A stretch of DNA of 64,000 bases from Flavivirga sp. 57AJ16 (GTDB taxonomy: Bacteria > Bacteroidota > Bacteroidia > Flavobacteriales > Flavobacteriaceae), in assembly GCF_028736925.1 (NCBI RefSeq), contig NZ_JAQZAT010000003.1:124001-188000 (forward strand). Reading direction: 5' to 3'. A program made the translations under genes and the position numbers. Of this stretch, positions 34,082 through 44,172 are shown one piece after another; within the stretch, counting starts at the first letter, position 1; each line of letters starts with the position of its first letter. Under the pieces are notes generated by a model, which saw only the letters and a list, made by a program, of their open reading frames with translations, was not told the DNA's origin and searched no databases.

Positions 34082-35053
34082 TTAAACATAAACTTCCAAT
34101 AGTGTAGCATTTTTGGCGGCTATTTCATAATCAATAATTGCTGCAGGAAGTAATATTGTTTCTCCCTTTTTAATAGGCTCAGAAACACCACCAACCAAAA
34201 TCTCTGCATCGCCTTCTACACACATATATATTATAAATGAATCATATTCATTTTTCTTTTTTAATGTTTCGGTAACCTTTAAATAGCTGGTCGTAAAATA
34301 AGGACAGCTTACCATTTCATTAGATTGATTTTCTGTTTTAGAATATGCTACTCTAAAATTATCGGGCATGTTAAAATCGAATGCATCAATCGCTAAATCG
34401 TTATGTAGTTCCCTTTCGTTACCAGCATCATCTACACGGTCCCAATCGTAAACACGGTAAGTGATGTCACTTGTTTGTTGTATTTCAGCGACCATCACTC
34501 CTGCTCCTATAGCATGAATACGACCAACTTCAATAAAATAAGTGTCTCCAACTTTTACTTCATCAAAATTTAAAATCTCGGTGAGTGTTTTGTTTTCTAG
34601 ATGACTTAAATATTTCTCTGGAGTCATGTCTTGATTAAACCCAACAATTAAATTCGCCCCTTCATCGGCTTGTAGTGTATACCACATTTCGGTTTTTCCA
34701 AAAGAATTATGTCTTTTGGCCGCTAACTCATCATTAGGGTGTAATTGTATTGATAAGTCTTCTCGAGCATCAATAAACTTGATAAGTAAAGGAAATTTAT
34801 TTCCAAATATCCTATAGTTTTTATCTCCTATCAAATGCCCCTTGAAAGTTTCTAAAAGTTGTTTTAACGAATGTCCAGCCAAACTGCCATTAGACACTAT
34901 GGACGTATCTCCTTCTACATCACTAATTTCCCAGCTTTCACCAATATTTGGTAGGTCGCTTTCTTTATTGAGAATGGTTTTTAATTTTTGCCCGCCCCAG
35001 ATTTTATCTTTTAAAATAGGGTTAAATTTAATAGGGTATAAAGTATTGTTCAT
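34082..35053 (-). CDS. manA: Mannose-6-phosphate isomerase, class I type
   Basis: 323 residues, the short bacterial type. The cupin metal ligands are visible: QLHPND (Gln/His) near residue 101 and EVGRIHAIGAG near 175. KTEMWYTL near 119 contributes the catalytic Lys/Glu. The N-terminus starts with PIKFNPILKDKIWGG, typical of Bacteroidota ManA. It interconverts mannose 6-phosphate and fructose 6-phosphate. It forms a tight run with queD (stop at 35054, next to this start) and idi. Confidence 0.93.
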   Translation of the reverse strand: MNNTLYPIKFNPILKDKIWGGQKLKTILNKESDLPNIGESWEISDVEGDTSIVSNGSLAGHSLKQLLETFKGHLIGDKNYRIFGNKFPLLIKFIDAREDLSIQLHPNDELAAKRHNSFGKTEMWYTLQADEGANLIVGFNQDMTPEKYLSHLENKTLTEILNFDEVKVGDTYFIEVGRIHAIGAGVMVAEIQQTSDITYRVYDWDRVDDAGNERELHNDLAIDAFDFNMPDNFRVAYSKTENQSNEMVSCPYFTTSYLKVTETLKKKNEYDSFIIYMCVEGDAEILVGGVSEPIKKGETILLPAAIIDYEIAAKNATLLEVYV

Positions 35054-35464
35054 TTATTTTCCTGAATAGGTTACAAAATTACGAGGTGTTTCAAAAAGAG
35101 TGATTTCCAATTCTAAATGTGCCGCCAATTTTGACTTCACTTTGTTATAAATTACGACGGCTATATTTTCGGCCGTTGGATTCAAATCTTTAAATTCCAC
35201 CACTTCTACATTTAAATTTTTATGATCGAAAGCATCTTCTACTTCAGATTTAATAATATCTTTTAAGATTTTCATGTCAATAACATAACCTGTTTCTTCA
35301 TCAATCTCTCCTGTAATACTAACAATGAGTTCATAATTATGACCATGGAAGTTTGGGTTATTACATTTTCCAAAAACATGGTCATTTTTCTCAAAACTCC
35401 AATCTTTTCGATACAAGCGATGGGCTGCATTAAAGTGTGCCTTTCTACTAACGGTTACTTTCAT
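35054..35464 (-). CDS. queD: 6-pyruvoyl-tetrahydropterin synthase / QueD family
   Basis: 136 residues. Zinc ligands are seen in FNAAHRL near residue 15 and in PNFHGHNYEL near residue 42; the catalytic Cys region is KCNNP. The C-terminal ETPRNFVTYSG has the pterin-binding Glu. It acts either in queuosine synthesis as 6-carboxy-tetrahydropterin synthase or in pterin formation; the sequence favours the QueD group. It overlaps idi by 4 nt and abuts manA. Confidence 0.9.
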   Translation of the reverse strand: MKVTVSRKAHFNAAHRLYRKDWSFEKNDHVFGKCNNPNFHGHNYELIVSITGEIDEETGYVIDMKILKDIIKSEVEDAFDHKNLNVEVVEFKDLNPTAENIAVVIYNKVKSKLAAHLELEITLFETPRNFVTYSGK

Positions 35465-35985
35465 TTGGAAATGTTTATATGTTCGTAGAATTTATCAAAA
35501 ATCACCTTAAACCATGCTGTATACAAGTCTGGCTGAAACAAAATATCTGCCTTAATAGCCTCTAAAGACATCCATTTCCAACTAGCTACTTCATCTGGAT
35601 TAATAATAGGCTCATTATTATAATTTCCTAGTAAAACATAATCGTACTCATGCTCGGTTAGCCCATTATCAAATGGTGCTTTATAGATAAATGAAATCGA
35701 TTCCTCTAAGTCTACCACAAATCCCATTTCTTCTTCTAAACGTCTTTTTCCTGCCTCAATATTAGTTTCTCCATCACGCTGATGACTGCAACAAGTATTG
35801 GTCCAAAGTCCTGGAGAATGGTATTTACCTAAAGCTCTTTGCTGTAGCATTAACTCATGTTTATCATTAAAAATAAAAACTGAAAATGCACGATGCAATA
35901 AAGCTTTTTCATGGGCCTCCATTTTTGGCATCAATCCGATTTGCTCATCCCTATCATTAACAAGAATTACTTTTTCCTCTTCCAT
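35461..35985 (-). CDS. idi: Isopentenyl-diphosphate delta-isomerase, type I
   Basis: 174 residues with a Nudix fold. The active-site cysteine lies in TNTCCSHQ near residue 66 and the metal-binding Glu pair in RRLEEEMGF near residue 90 (Nudix box). The N-terminal part LHRAFSVFIFN is typical. It interconverts isopentenyl and dimethylallyl diphosphate for carotenoid, menaquinone and undecaprenol synthesis. It is first of the idi-queD-manA run. Confidence 0.95.
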   Translation of the reverse strand: MEEEKVILVNDRDEQIGLMPKMEAHEKALLHRAFSVFIFNDKHELMLQQRALGKYHSPGLWTNTCCSHQRDGETNIEAGKRRLEEEMGFVVDLEESISFIYKAPFDNGLTEHEYDYVLLGNYNNEPIINPDEVASWKWMSLEAIKADILFQPDLYTAWFKVIFDKFYEHINISK

Positions 35986-36068
35986 AGAACAGCAAAAATA
36001 CCAAGTAAATTTTAAAAAACATATTCTAATACCAATTTTAAGTTAAAGCTTAGCTATAAAATAAAAAA

Positions 36069-36112
36069 GCTGTCTAAAAAGTATCATTCATGAGTAATAC
36101 TTTTTAGACAGC
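36069..36112 (-). terminator. Terminator of the OmpA-PorP-adhesin operon
   Basis: Perfect 16-bp arms GCTGTCTAAAAAGTAT / ATACTTTTTAGACAGC, loop of 12, then a T-run on the minus strand 23 nt after the OmpA-family stop. Confidence 0.85.
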
Positions 36113-36134
36113 CACTTCTTTATATACCAGATGT

Positions 36135-38033
36135 TTAATCTACAATCAATATAAACTCACTTCTTCTATTAGCTTGATGTTCTTCTTCACTACACTTGGT
36201 TTCTTTCGGACATTTATTTATAAGCTCGGTTTCCCCGTATCCTTTTCCCGTTAATCTACTGGCATCTATCCCGCCTACTTTTATAAGATAGTCTATAGTA
36301 GATTTATTTCTTCTATTGGACAATACTAGATTATATGCTTTTGTTCCTCTGGAATCTGTATGTGATCTTACATCTACCCTAATTTCTGGATATTCTTTCA
36401 TGTAATTTATAATCTTCGCTAATTCTATTTCGGCTTCTTGCCTTATATTAGACTTATCATAATCAAAATAGATAGGTTCTAAATCTAGTAGTTTAAATAA
36501 ATCTACTTCGCTTGGTTTTAGTTTTACGACTAATTCCATATTTTCTTCTCTTTCTGAATTAATAGTAAAATCTTGAATATGTTCTTTATAATTATCTTTG
36601 GTTACTTGAATTTTAAACAAGCTCTTACTCATTGGTAATTTCAAATCAAATGTACCACTTGCATCCGATTTTAAAGTTTTAAGAACTTTACCTATATTAT
36701 CATAAATCACGACATCTGCATCTGTTATGGTTTGGTTTGTATTCCTGTCCAGTATAGTTCCTGCTATAAACTGCAAACGCGGGTTTCTTGTAAAGCTATA
36801 AATATCGTCATCGCCCTTTCCGCCTTCTCTATTTGATGACAGATAGCCCTTTAACGTTTCCTCGTTTATTATGTATTCAAAATCGTCTTTTGGACTATTG
36901 ATTGGTTTTCCTACATTGATAACTTTGTTATTTGAGCTGCTTATGTTTTCAATATCCTTAAACGCAAATACATCTAAGCCTCCTAATCCTGGATGACCAT
37001 CAGATGAGAAATACAGCGTCCCGTTATCACTTACATAAGGAAAGTTCTCTCTACCTTCCGTATTTATTTTTGGACCCAAATTTTTTGGTTCGCCATAGTT
37101 ACCATCTTCTTTTATCTCTACTACATAAATATCTGAAGCTCCTAAAGCACCGTCCATATCTGATGAAAAATAAAGTTTGGTATTATCTACACTCAGCGCT
37201 GGGTGCGCTACATTGTAGTCATCATTATTAAAGGGCAAGGATTCAATGTTTGTCCATACACCTTCTATTAATGTTGCTTTATATATTTTTAGTCCGTGGA
37301 GTCTTTTTGAATTCTTCTTAAACGCTCCTTTGTAGTAATTGTTTCTTGTAAAGTATACCGTTTCACCATCTTTGGTAAAGGCTGTAGATGATTCATGGTA
37401 TCTTGTATTTATAGATCCTTTTATTGCCGATGTTGTACCATCGGTTTTCATCTCATAGAGATCTAAAAAGGGCTGTTCGTTCCAATTGTATAACTCCTTG
37501 CTTTTTCCTCTTGAGGATGCAAAAACCAAACGGTCCTGATAAATGGAGGTACCAAAATCTGAGAATGGTGTATTGATTTCTAAGTTATTCATCTCAAAAT
37601 CATCAGAATGCTTATCTATAACACTTAAATAATCCGATTTAAACCGTTTGCCCCTGGTGTCTTCTGGTCTTAAGGCTATAAACTCTTTTAGTGCTTCATC
37701 GGCTTTGGTGTAATTGCCTATTCCTTTTAAAGCTTGTGAGTATCTAAAATAGTTTTCCGAATTTAAGCCCTCTACTTTTAAACCTATTAATTCACCATAC
37801 CATTTTGAAGCTTCTTTCATCTTGCCATTATAATAAAAGGAGTTTGCTAAGCTTTCTAACACCTCCGGTGATCTATTACCTGACTCTACTGCTGCCAATA
37901 ATTGCTTTGTAGTCTGCACATAGGACAGGTCATCGTATGTCTTTTTTGCTCTTTTGGTTATACTTCCTTGAGACAAGGATACATTAGTTAGTAGTAATGT
38001 CAATAACACTAATATGAATATTCTTTTTTTCAT
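36135..38033 (-). CDS. OmpA-family protein with TPR and WD40-like repeats
   Basis: 632 residues. After a signal peptide (FILVLLTLLLTNVSLSQ) come TPR-like helices (about 40-130). PD40/WD40-like propeller repeats follow (about 150-400), such as LYFSSDMDGALGASDIYVV and LYFSSDGHPGLGGLDVFA. A carboxypeptidase-regulatory-like beta domain (about 425-505) precedes the C-terminal OmpA peptidoglycan-binding domain. The latter has YFDYDKSNIRQEAEIEL and VRSHTDSRGTKAYNLVLSNRR. This is the third member of the adhesin-PorP/SprF-OmpA triad that anchors gliding or T9SS surface proteins to the cell wall. It is preceded by the PorP gene with 13 nt between. Confidence 0.93.
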   Translation of the reverse strand: MKKRIFILVLLTLLLTNVSLSQGSITKRAKKTYDDLSYVQTTKQLLAAVESGNRSPEVLESLANSFYYNGKMKEASKWYGELIGLKVEGLNSENYFRYSQALKGIGNYTKADEALKEFIALRPEDTRGKRFKSDYLSVIDKHSDDFEMNNLEINTPFSDFGTSIYQDRLVFASSRGKSKELYNWNEQPFLDLYEMKTDGTTSAIKGSINTRYHESSTAFTKDGETVYFTRNNYYKGAFKKNSKRLHGLKIYKATLIEGVWTNIESLPFNNDDYNVAHPALSVDNTKLYFSSDMDGALGASDIYVVEIKEDGNYGEPKNLGPKINTEGRENFPYVSDNGTLYFSSDGHPGLGGLDVFAFKDIENISSSNNKVINVGKPINSPKDDFEYIINEETLKGYLSSNREGGKGDDDIYSFTRNPRLQFIAGTILDRNTNQTITDADVVIYDNIGKVLKTLKSDASGTFDLKLPMSKSLFKIQVTKDNYKEHIQDFTINSEREENMELVVKLKPSEVDLFKLLDLEPIYFDYDKSNIRQEAEIELAKIINYMKEYPEIRVDVRSHTDSRGTKAYNLVLSNRRNKSTIDYLIKVGGIDASRLTGKGYGETELINKCPKETKCSEEEHQANRRSEFILIVD

Positions 38034-38046
38034 GTCCTTTATCTTT

Positions 38047-38979
38047 TTAGAAGAATCTTGGTGATAATATTCTTCCTATTTGTTGCAATTCAAATCTTAA
38101 CATTATTTCATGAGAACCACTATTATAATTATTCAAATTTGTGGTCGTTAAATCATAGGCATATCCTATAAACAAGCCTTCGCTTATTTGAAACCCTGCC
38201 AAACCACTAATGGAATCATCCCATCTATAGCCTAAACCTAACGTTAGTTTTTCATGGAATAAAGCATTTATAGATAGGTCTGCTATTAGTGGGGCTCCTG
38301 ATACACCTTTTACTAAAACAGCTGGTTTTAACTTCATATTTTCACTCATATCAAACACATAACCTCCTATTAAAAAATAGTGTAACCGTTCGGTGGCTAT
38401 AGATTCTTGTACACCATCATAATGTTCTGTTGTAAAAAAGTTCGGTACGGACAGCCCCAAATACCATTGTTCTGAATGTAAATATAAACCAGCGCCAACG
38501 GTTGGCGAAAACAAGTTTAGATTATCATTAAAGACTCTGTCGGGATATTGATATACACCTTTGCTCCAATCCGTATTTAATAAATGAAAGCCTCCTTTTA
38601 ATCCAAATGACAGTTCTGTACCTCTAATTTCATCTATAGGTATGGTATATGAAAAGTTAACATCCACATTGGTTTCGCTCGAAGGTCCTAATTTATCACT
38701 CCCCAGATTTAACCCCAATCCAAGACGTTTGTTTCTTAACGGGGAATGGGCTCCAAAAGTTATTGTTTTTGGAGCACCATCAATACCGACCCATTGAGTA
38801 CGGTACAGCCCTGTTATACTTAACACGTCTCGCTGACCAGCATAGGCTGAATTCACACTCATTGTATTATACATGTACTGTGTATACTGAGGGTCTTGTT
38901 GTGCACTTAATTCTATAGATAATAGTAATGCAAACACTACTAAAATTAAGTCTCTTGTTAATGACGATTGTTTTATCAT
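38047..38979 (-). CDS. PorP/SprF-family type IX secretion outer-membrane protein
   Basis: 310 residues with a signal peptide. The mature start QQDPQYTQYMYNTMSVNSAYAG is the clear PorP/SprF hallmark, and the rest is an outer-membrane beta-barrel with alternating strands ending in an aromatic residue (Phe). SprF-like proteins bind T9SS substrates with a type B sorting domain at the cell surface; here the neighbour upstream is such a substrate. It sits 31 nt after the adhesin stop and 13 nt before the OmpA-family gene. Confidence 0.95.
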   Translation of the reverse strand: MIKQSSLTRDLILVVFALLLSIELSAQQDPQYTQYMYNTMSVNSAYAGQRDVLSITGLYRTQWVGIDGAPKTITFGAHSPLRNKRLGLGLNLGSDKLGPSSETNVDVNFSYTIPIDEIRGTELSFGLKGGFHLLNTDWSKGVYQYPDRVFNDNLNLFSPTVGAGLYLHSEQWYLGLSVPNFFTTEHYDGVQESIATERLHYFLIGGYVFDMSENMKLKPAVLVKGVSGAPLIADLSINALFHEKLTLGLGYRWDDSISGLAGFQISEGLFIGYAYDLTTTNLNNYNSGSHEIMLRFELQQIGRILSPRFF

Positions 38980-39010
38980 TTTTAATTTCTTTAGTTATTT
39001 GTTTTCTATT

Positions 39011-42000
39011 CTATCTATTTATATATAACCAGCCTACTTTTGGTTTGGATCCATCTCCTAAGTCCAATACATAGTAGTACGTACCTACCGGTAACATTTC
39101 AGTACCATTTATAGTAGATCTTCCATTTGATATCCCATCAAACTCATTATTGTAACTCTGCTTCTTATAGACTATGTTACCCCAACGGTTATAGATCTCT
39201 AATCTATTATTAGGGTAATTTTCTATACAGTTAATGACCAAAAGTTCATTAACACCGTCGCCATTTGGCGAAAATTCGTTAATAACTATTAAACAGCCTA
39301 ATTCAGTTTCTGTAGGGTCGTCCTCTGTATTACCATCCACATCATCACCATCATCACTTACATCACTTATTATTTCAAAACTTGGCGTGATTCCTGATGC
39401 TTCGACACTATTGCTTAAACCTCCTGCGTTGATTGCTTGTTGGTTAATTTCAAAAGTAGCAGTATAGGTTGCTATCTCGCCTACTAATAAGGTGCCTTCT
39501 ACACTACCTAGATCGGCATCATCAAATACTGGTTCTTCTGTTAATGTCAATGGATTACCGTTTATATCCGTGAAGGTATCTACCAATGTTATGTTGGTTA
39601 TGGTAACATTTCCAGTATTTTCAACCTCGATTGTATACGTAATGGTATCACCCAATCCTGTATCGGAATCATCTACAAGTTTGGTCACTTCCAGCGCTCC
39701 CATACAATTAGCTGTTGCTGTTACTGCTACGGTGATATCTGCCGGTCTGTATGAACATGGATCCAGGAAATCAGTTGGCACTTCACCATCTGGCGGACTT
39801 AACTCATCGCCGTTTGTTACGCCATCGCCGTCACAATCCGCTGCGTTCCATGTGGCACTTGGGGCTACATTGGCACTTACCAATACAAACGAACATGGAT
39901 TCTGTGGATCCGTACCATCAGTTACTTCTATATCATTAGTCACACCATCACCGTCACAATCTGCAGTTGATGTTACGGCTGTAGTGATACTTGCTGTTAA
40001 GAATGAACACTCATCTAATGGATCGGTACCATCGGTTACTTCATCTCCGTTAGTTACACCATCGCCATCACAATCTGCTGTGTTCCAAGCTGCACTTGGT
40101 GCTACACTGGCACTTGCCAATACAAATGAACATAGATCGTGGGGATCGGTGCCATCTGTATCTTCTACATTATTAGGTACACCGTCACCATCACAATCAC
40201 TTGTAGATGTCACAGCTTCAGTGATACTTGTTGTATTGAATGAACAGTCATCTAACGGATCAGTACCATCAGTTACTTCTGTAGCGTTAGTTACACCGTC
40301 TCCATCACAATCTATTGTGTTCCAAGCTGCACTTGGTGCTATACTCACACTTGTTAGTACGAATGAACATGGATCCTGAGGATCGGTGCTATCGATGTCT
40401 TCTACATTATTTGGTACGCCGTCACCATCACAGTCTGCAGTTGAGCTTACTGGTAAGGTGATACTTGGAGTATTAAATGAACATTCATCCAACGGATCGG
40501 TACCATCGGTTACTTCATCTCCGTTAGTTACGCCATCACCGTCACAATCTGCTGCATTCCATGCCGCATCTGGTATTACGCTCGCACTTGCCAGTACAAA
40601 TGAACATGGATCCTGAGGATCGGTGCCATCGGTTACTTCTGTATCGTTAGTTACACCATCACCATCACAATCATTAGTTGCACTTACTGGTAAAGTGATA
40701 CTTGCTGTCAGGAATGAACAGTTATTTAATGGATCGGTACCATCGGTTACTTCATCTCCGTTAGTCACGCCGTCTCCATCACAATCACTTGTATTCCATG
40801 CTATACTTGGCGCAACACTTGCACTTGTCAATATAAATGAACAGCCATCTAATGGATCGGTACCATCAGTTACTTCAGTACCATTGGTTACACCGTCGCC
40901 ATCACAATCAACAGCGTTCCATGAGACACTTGGTGTTACAGTAACATCATCTAGGTTATAGTTACAGAAGTCATTTGGATCAGTTGGTGTTCCACCACTT
41001 GGAGGAGTAGATTCATCACAATCAATAACACCATCACCATCAGAATCAATTGAACTAATCATTACAACTACCGTTGCCGTGTCCGTCTCCGCAGAACATG
41101 CGCCAGTTCCCGTCACGGTATAAGTATAGGTATCGGCCGTTGTTATAGGGAAGCTTACAGCTGCACCGCCAGATGTCGTCCATGCGCCACCTGCATCTTC
41201 GCCCGTTAAGTTAGCCTCTAGCTGTGCCTGGGTAACGCTGCCCGTAGAACAGATCGTTATGGCTCCGCTGCTAGATCCCGCCTCTGGGGCCGGGGTAACG
41301 TTTACAACTACCGTTGCCGTGTCCGTCTCCGCAGAACATGCGCCAGTTCCCGTCACGGTATAAGTATAGGTATCGGCCGTTGTTATAGGGAAGCTTACAG
41401 CTGCACCGCCAGATGTCGTCCATGCGCCACCTGCATCTTCGCCCGTTAAGTTAGCCTCTAGCTGTGCCTGGGTAACGCTGCCCGTAGAACAGATCGTTAT
41501 GGCTCCGCTGCTAGATCCCGCCTCTGGGGCCGCTTGTATTGTAAGTCCAACCTCATCCGAAGTCACATCTTTACAAACATTTGTCGTACTTATAATAACC
41601 ACTCGATATTCTCGTCCTGAATGACCAATGGGAGCAGCTGTTAAAGTTAAAGTCGCCGTATCTGTTCCAGAATAAATCCCTGTATTCGATAAATTGTTCC
41701 ATGCACCTGCTCCTATTTTTTCTTGCCATTGATAAACCAGGTCATCTCCAGAATCAACAACTGTAAATGTGGCATTACTTCCTTCGCAAATTGTACTCGC
41801 TGTCGGCTGTGTTGTTATTCCTCCTAATGTAGATGCAGTAGTTACAAATGAATTAGTTCCTTGTGGACTTCCAATATTTGTGGGAACTCCATTACTATCT
41901 ACACTACCTTCGTCATCATCTGCTAAATTATTACTACTTGTTAAATCACCGGCAACAAAACTTCCTGATCCTTCAATGGCGTCATAACAACCATCTCCAT

Positions 42001-43879
42001 CGCTATCTACATCCAATAAATCCGGGATTGAATCTGCATCAGAATGTATCAATGTTAATGGTGTACCTCCATTATCTGGATCGGCTATATCTGACCAACC
42101 ATCATTATCCGTATCGACCAATGCACCTGTTCCAATGAATCCATCACCATCACCATCAACACCTCCCGCTTCAATAACATCATATATCCCATCATTATCA
42201 CTGTCTAAATCTAAATAATCCGGGAAACCATCACCATCGTTATCATATAAATCATTTACACCATCTCCATTGGCATCTGTAAATGCTGGAAATCCTGGTG
42301 TCGCATCACTGCTATCCAAATAGTTCGCTATACCATCTCCATCGGCATCGCCACTTGGATCAAATGCAGAACCTCCCGCCTCTTCTGTATCTAAAATACC
42401 ATCACCATCACTATCTAAATCACAGAAATCTTCAACACCATCGCCATCTCTATCCTGGGTTTCTACAATAGTATAATAGGATATAATACCTCCCATAGCT
42501 CCATCCTGAGCTCCATTAGTATTTGTATCTTCTGGCGCTTGATGCACTCCAGCAATGCCTCCTTGTAAATCAATAATAATATTCGCTGGTGGTACTGCTA
42601 AATTGTGAAGAAACACACCGCCACCGCCACCGCCTCCAGGGCCGTGCAATACATCTGTACCTAAATCCTGACCATCTCCTCCAGATATATCAACATTTAC
42701 AGTACCAGAATACGATTCTATATCAAAAGCAACAGAGCCTCCAGCACCGCCTCCGCCTCCGCCATCAATACCTGTTCCAGGTGCCACTGAATCTGCGCCT
42801 TCCGCAAAAATAGTATGGTTATTACCTACTATGTGTCTGGCACGTATTACTACAATACCTCCTCCATTGGTAGCTATCGCTGGATTTAAATTAGTGATAT
42901 AACCTGCGCCACCTGCGCCTCCCAAAAAAACCCTTCTTTGAGCCAAATAAGTAGATAAACTTACACCTCCTAATCCACCTGCATCTGCACCTCCTGGATC
43001 AGTATCACACCATCTTTTACCTCCTATACCTCCAATCCCATAGTTGGAACCTCCTCCCCCTCCAGAATCTCCAGCAACGCCACCGCCGCCGCCGTTTGCT
43101 CTAGGGCTTCTACCTCGGTTGGCACTCGGATCATCTACAACAATTCCTTGTCCTTTAGGTGAAGATACCGTATTTGTAGAAGGAAAAACCATTTGTGTAT
43201 CTGGATCAGCTGCACAAGAATCTGAAGAACCGTTCGCACTAACCGTAACGCCATTATAACCCATTTCTCCCGCATCGATATCTGCATTAAGCGTTAATGT
43301 ATCTTCTACAAAAATGGCTACGACACCACCTGTTCCTGAAACTGGATCCCATGGAATACCTGAAACCGTTCCATTTACATTGACATTATTACTAAAATTC
43401 GGAACTCTAACCAATTGTACAAGTCCTGGTACATCATAAGTATTTACCAATGGACCATTTGGATAAATATCATTCCCGATAATATTCGAAATAGTAAAAA
43501 ATTCATAATTACCAGCATTACCTATATCTGTAATCGTACCTCCTGACGATGTGTTTGTGGTATTTATAGTCGCCCCTTTCATTTGAATGATTAAAACCTT
43601 ATCTCCAATTGAAAAGGCAGAGACATCTCCAACTGTAATAGCATTTAAACATGCTGCTGAAGTATTGCATGGGCCACATCCCGGAAAGGTTATACCTGAA
43701 ACCGCTTGATAGTCATTTATGACTCCGCTAATATTAGTTTGGGATATTGCAGAAAATGAAAATAGCAAGCTTACACATATCAACAAATGTGAGTACTTTA
43801 ATTGTTCTTTTTTTAATTCGAAACTTTTAAGAAATAAATCTATTTTATTTCTTAATGAAATATAGATGTAGGGTCTCAT
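39011..43879 (-). CDS. Giant T9SS-secreted surface adhesin with gliding-motility type B sorting domain
   Basis: 1622 residues. A signal peptide lies near residues 28-47 (HLLICVSLLFSFSAISQ). The N-terminal third is Gly-rich with strand repeats. Asp-rich TSP3-like calcium motifs follow (DSDGDGILD and relatives, about 480-640), then Ig-like domains. Two 80-residue units are identical at DNA level. About a dozen DCDGDGVTN repeats come next, then a DUF11-type domain (LEVTKLVDDSDTG). The C-terminal sorting domain has NEFSPNGDGVNELL and YNRWGNIVY. It is exported by T9SS and held by the PorP/SprF partner; adhesion or gliding is the likely role. It is first in the operon. Confidence 0.94.
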   Translation of the reverse strand: MRPYIYISLRNKIDLFLKSFELKKEQLKYSHLLICVSLLFSFSAISQTNISGVINDYQAVSGITFPGCGPCNTSAACLNAITVGDVSAFSIGDKVLIIQMKGATINTTNTSSGGTITDIGNAGNYEFFTISNIIGNDIYPNGPLVNTYDVPGLVQLVRVPNFSNNVNVNGTVSGIPWDPVSGTGGVVAIFVEDTLTLNADIDAGEMGYNGVTVSANGSSDSCAADPDTQMVFPSTNTVSSPKGQGIVVDDPSANRGRSPRANGGGGGVAGDSGGGGGSNYGIGGIGGKRWCDTDPGGADAGGLGGVSLSTYLAQRRVFLGGAGGAGYITNLNPAIATNGGGIVVIRARHIVGNNHTIFAEGADSVAPGTGIDGGGGGGAGGSVAFDIESYSGTVNVDISGGDGQDLGTDVLHGPGGGGGGGVFLHNLAVPPANIIIDLQGGIAGVHQAPEDTNTNGAQDGAMGGIISYYTIVETQDRDGDGVEDFCDLDSDGDGILDTEEAGGSAFDPSGDADGDGIANYLDSSDATPGFPAFTDANGDGVNDLYDNDGDGFPDYLDLDSDNDGIYDVIEAGGVDGDGDGFIGTGALVDTDNDGWSDIADPDNGGTPLTLIHSDADSIPDLLDVDSDGDGCYDAIEGSGSFVAGDLTSSNNLADDDEGSVDSNGVPTNIGSPQGTNSFVTTASTLGGITTQPTASTICEGSNATFTVVDSGDDLVYQWQEKIGAGAWNNLSNTGIYSGTDTATLTLTAAPIGHSGREYRVVIISTTNVCKDVTSDEVGLTIQAAPEAGSSSGAITICSTGSVTQAQLEANLTGEDAGGAWTTSGGAAVSFPITTADTYTYTVTGTGACSAETDTATVVVNVTPAPEAGSSSGAITICSTGSVTQAQLEANLTGEDAGGAWTTSGGAAVSFPITTADTYTYTVTGTGACSAETDTATVVVMISSIDSDGDGVIDCDESTPPSGGTPTDPNDFCNYNLDDVTVTPSVSWNAVDCDGDGVTNGTEVTDGTDPLDGCSFILTSASVAPSIAWNTSDCDGDGVTNGDEVTDGTDPLNNCSFLTASITLPVSATNDCDGDGVTNDTEVTDGTDPQDPCSFVLASASVIPDAAWNAADCDGDGVTNGDEVTDGTDPLDECSFNTPSITLPVSSTADCDGDGVPNNVEDIDSTDPQDPCSFVLTSVSIAPSAAWNTIDCDGDGVTNATEVTDGTDPLDDCSFNTTSITEAVTSTSDCDGDGVPNNVEDTDGTDPHDLCSFVLASASVAPSAAWNTADCDGDGVTNGDEVTDGTDPLDECSFLTASITTAVTSTADCDGDGVTNDIEVTDGTDPQNPCSFVLVSANVAPSATWNAADCDGDGVTNGDELSPPDGEVPTDFLDPCSYRPADITVAVTATANCMGALEVTKLVDDSDTGLGDTITYTIEVENTGNVTITNITLVDTFTDINGNPLTLTEEPVFDDADLGSVEGTLLVGEIATYTATFEINQQAINAGGLSNSVEASGITPSFEIISDVSDDGDDVDGNTEDDPTETELGCLIVINEFSPNGDGVNELLVINCIENYPNNRLEIYNRWGNIVYKKQSYNNEFDGISNGRSTINGTEMLPVGTYYYVLDLGDGSKPKVGWLYINR
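39760..40960. repeat. Array of calcium-binding repeat units in the adhesin
   Basis: About twelve DNA units of roughly 105 bp encode alternating DCDGDGVTNGDEVTDGTDP segments and short CSF-containing linkers. They are similar but not identical. The array should form a rigid, calcium-stabilised stalk. Confidence 0.85.
41062..41533. repeat. Perfect 240-bp tandem duplication inside the adhesin
   Basis: Positions 41062-41293 and 41302-41533 are identical over 232 bp with a period of 240 bp (80 codons). Each copy encodes one Ig-like unit beginning PEAGSSSGAI. Identity at silent sites means the duplication is recent or kept by gene conversion. Confidence 0.9.
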
Positions 43880-44141
43880 TTTTGGAGAGTATATAGTTAA
43901 TAAATAAGGTTAATTGCTTATTAATATCTTATTGATAAATAAGTGACACTGTAAAAGCAGAAGTCGTGTTATAAAAAGTTTGACAATTTAAAAGGTTGCT
44001 TTTACTTTTGTTTGGAGGTTGAGTAGAAAAATCCATATGTTTAGAGAGTATGTTAGTAGACATTGTTATAATAGCGATTATTCTTTCATTTATTAAAATG
44101 CAATTCAAAATCGATGAAGTGCATTTTTAATCGATGAAGTG
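43880..44141. promoter_or_regulatory. Long 5' leader of the adhesin operon with twin direct repeats
   Basis: If transcription starts just after the -7 box at 44142, the leader is about 260 nt. Directly at the start site the minus strand reads TGCACTTCATCGATT twice, spaced 20 bp (about 44109-44142). Two same-face repeats suggest a regulator site. The rest of the leader shows no gene. Confidence 0.45.
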
Positions 44142-44172
44142 CAAATATATATTTTTTATACACTTTTGCAAA
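44142..44172 (-). promoter_or_regulatory. Consensus promoter of the adhesin operon
   Basis: On the minus strand TTTG (44169-44172), a 19-nt spacer and TATATTTG (44142-44149): a full match to the Bacteroidota TTTG-N17-23-TAnnTTTG promoter. Confidence 0.7.

Noticed and set aside
39234-43259. Series of plus-strand frames opposite the adhesin
   Set aside because: They mirror the Asp/Gly repeat coding on the other strand and have no independent signals.
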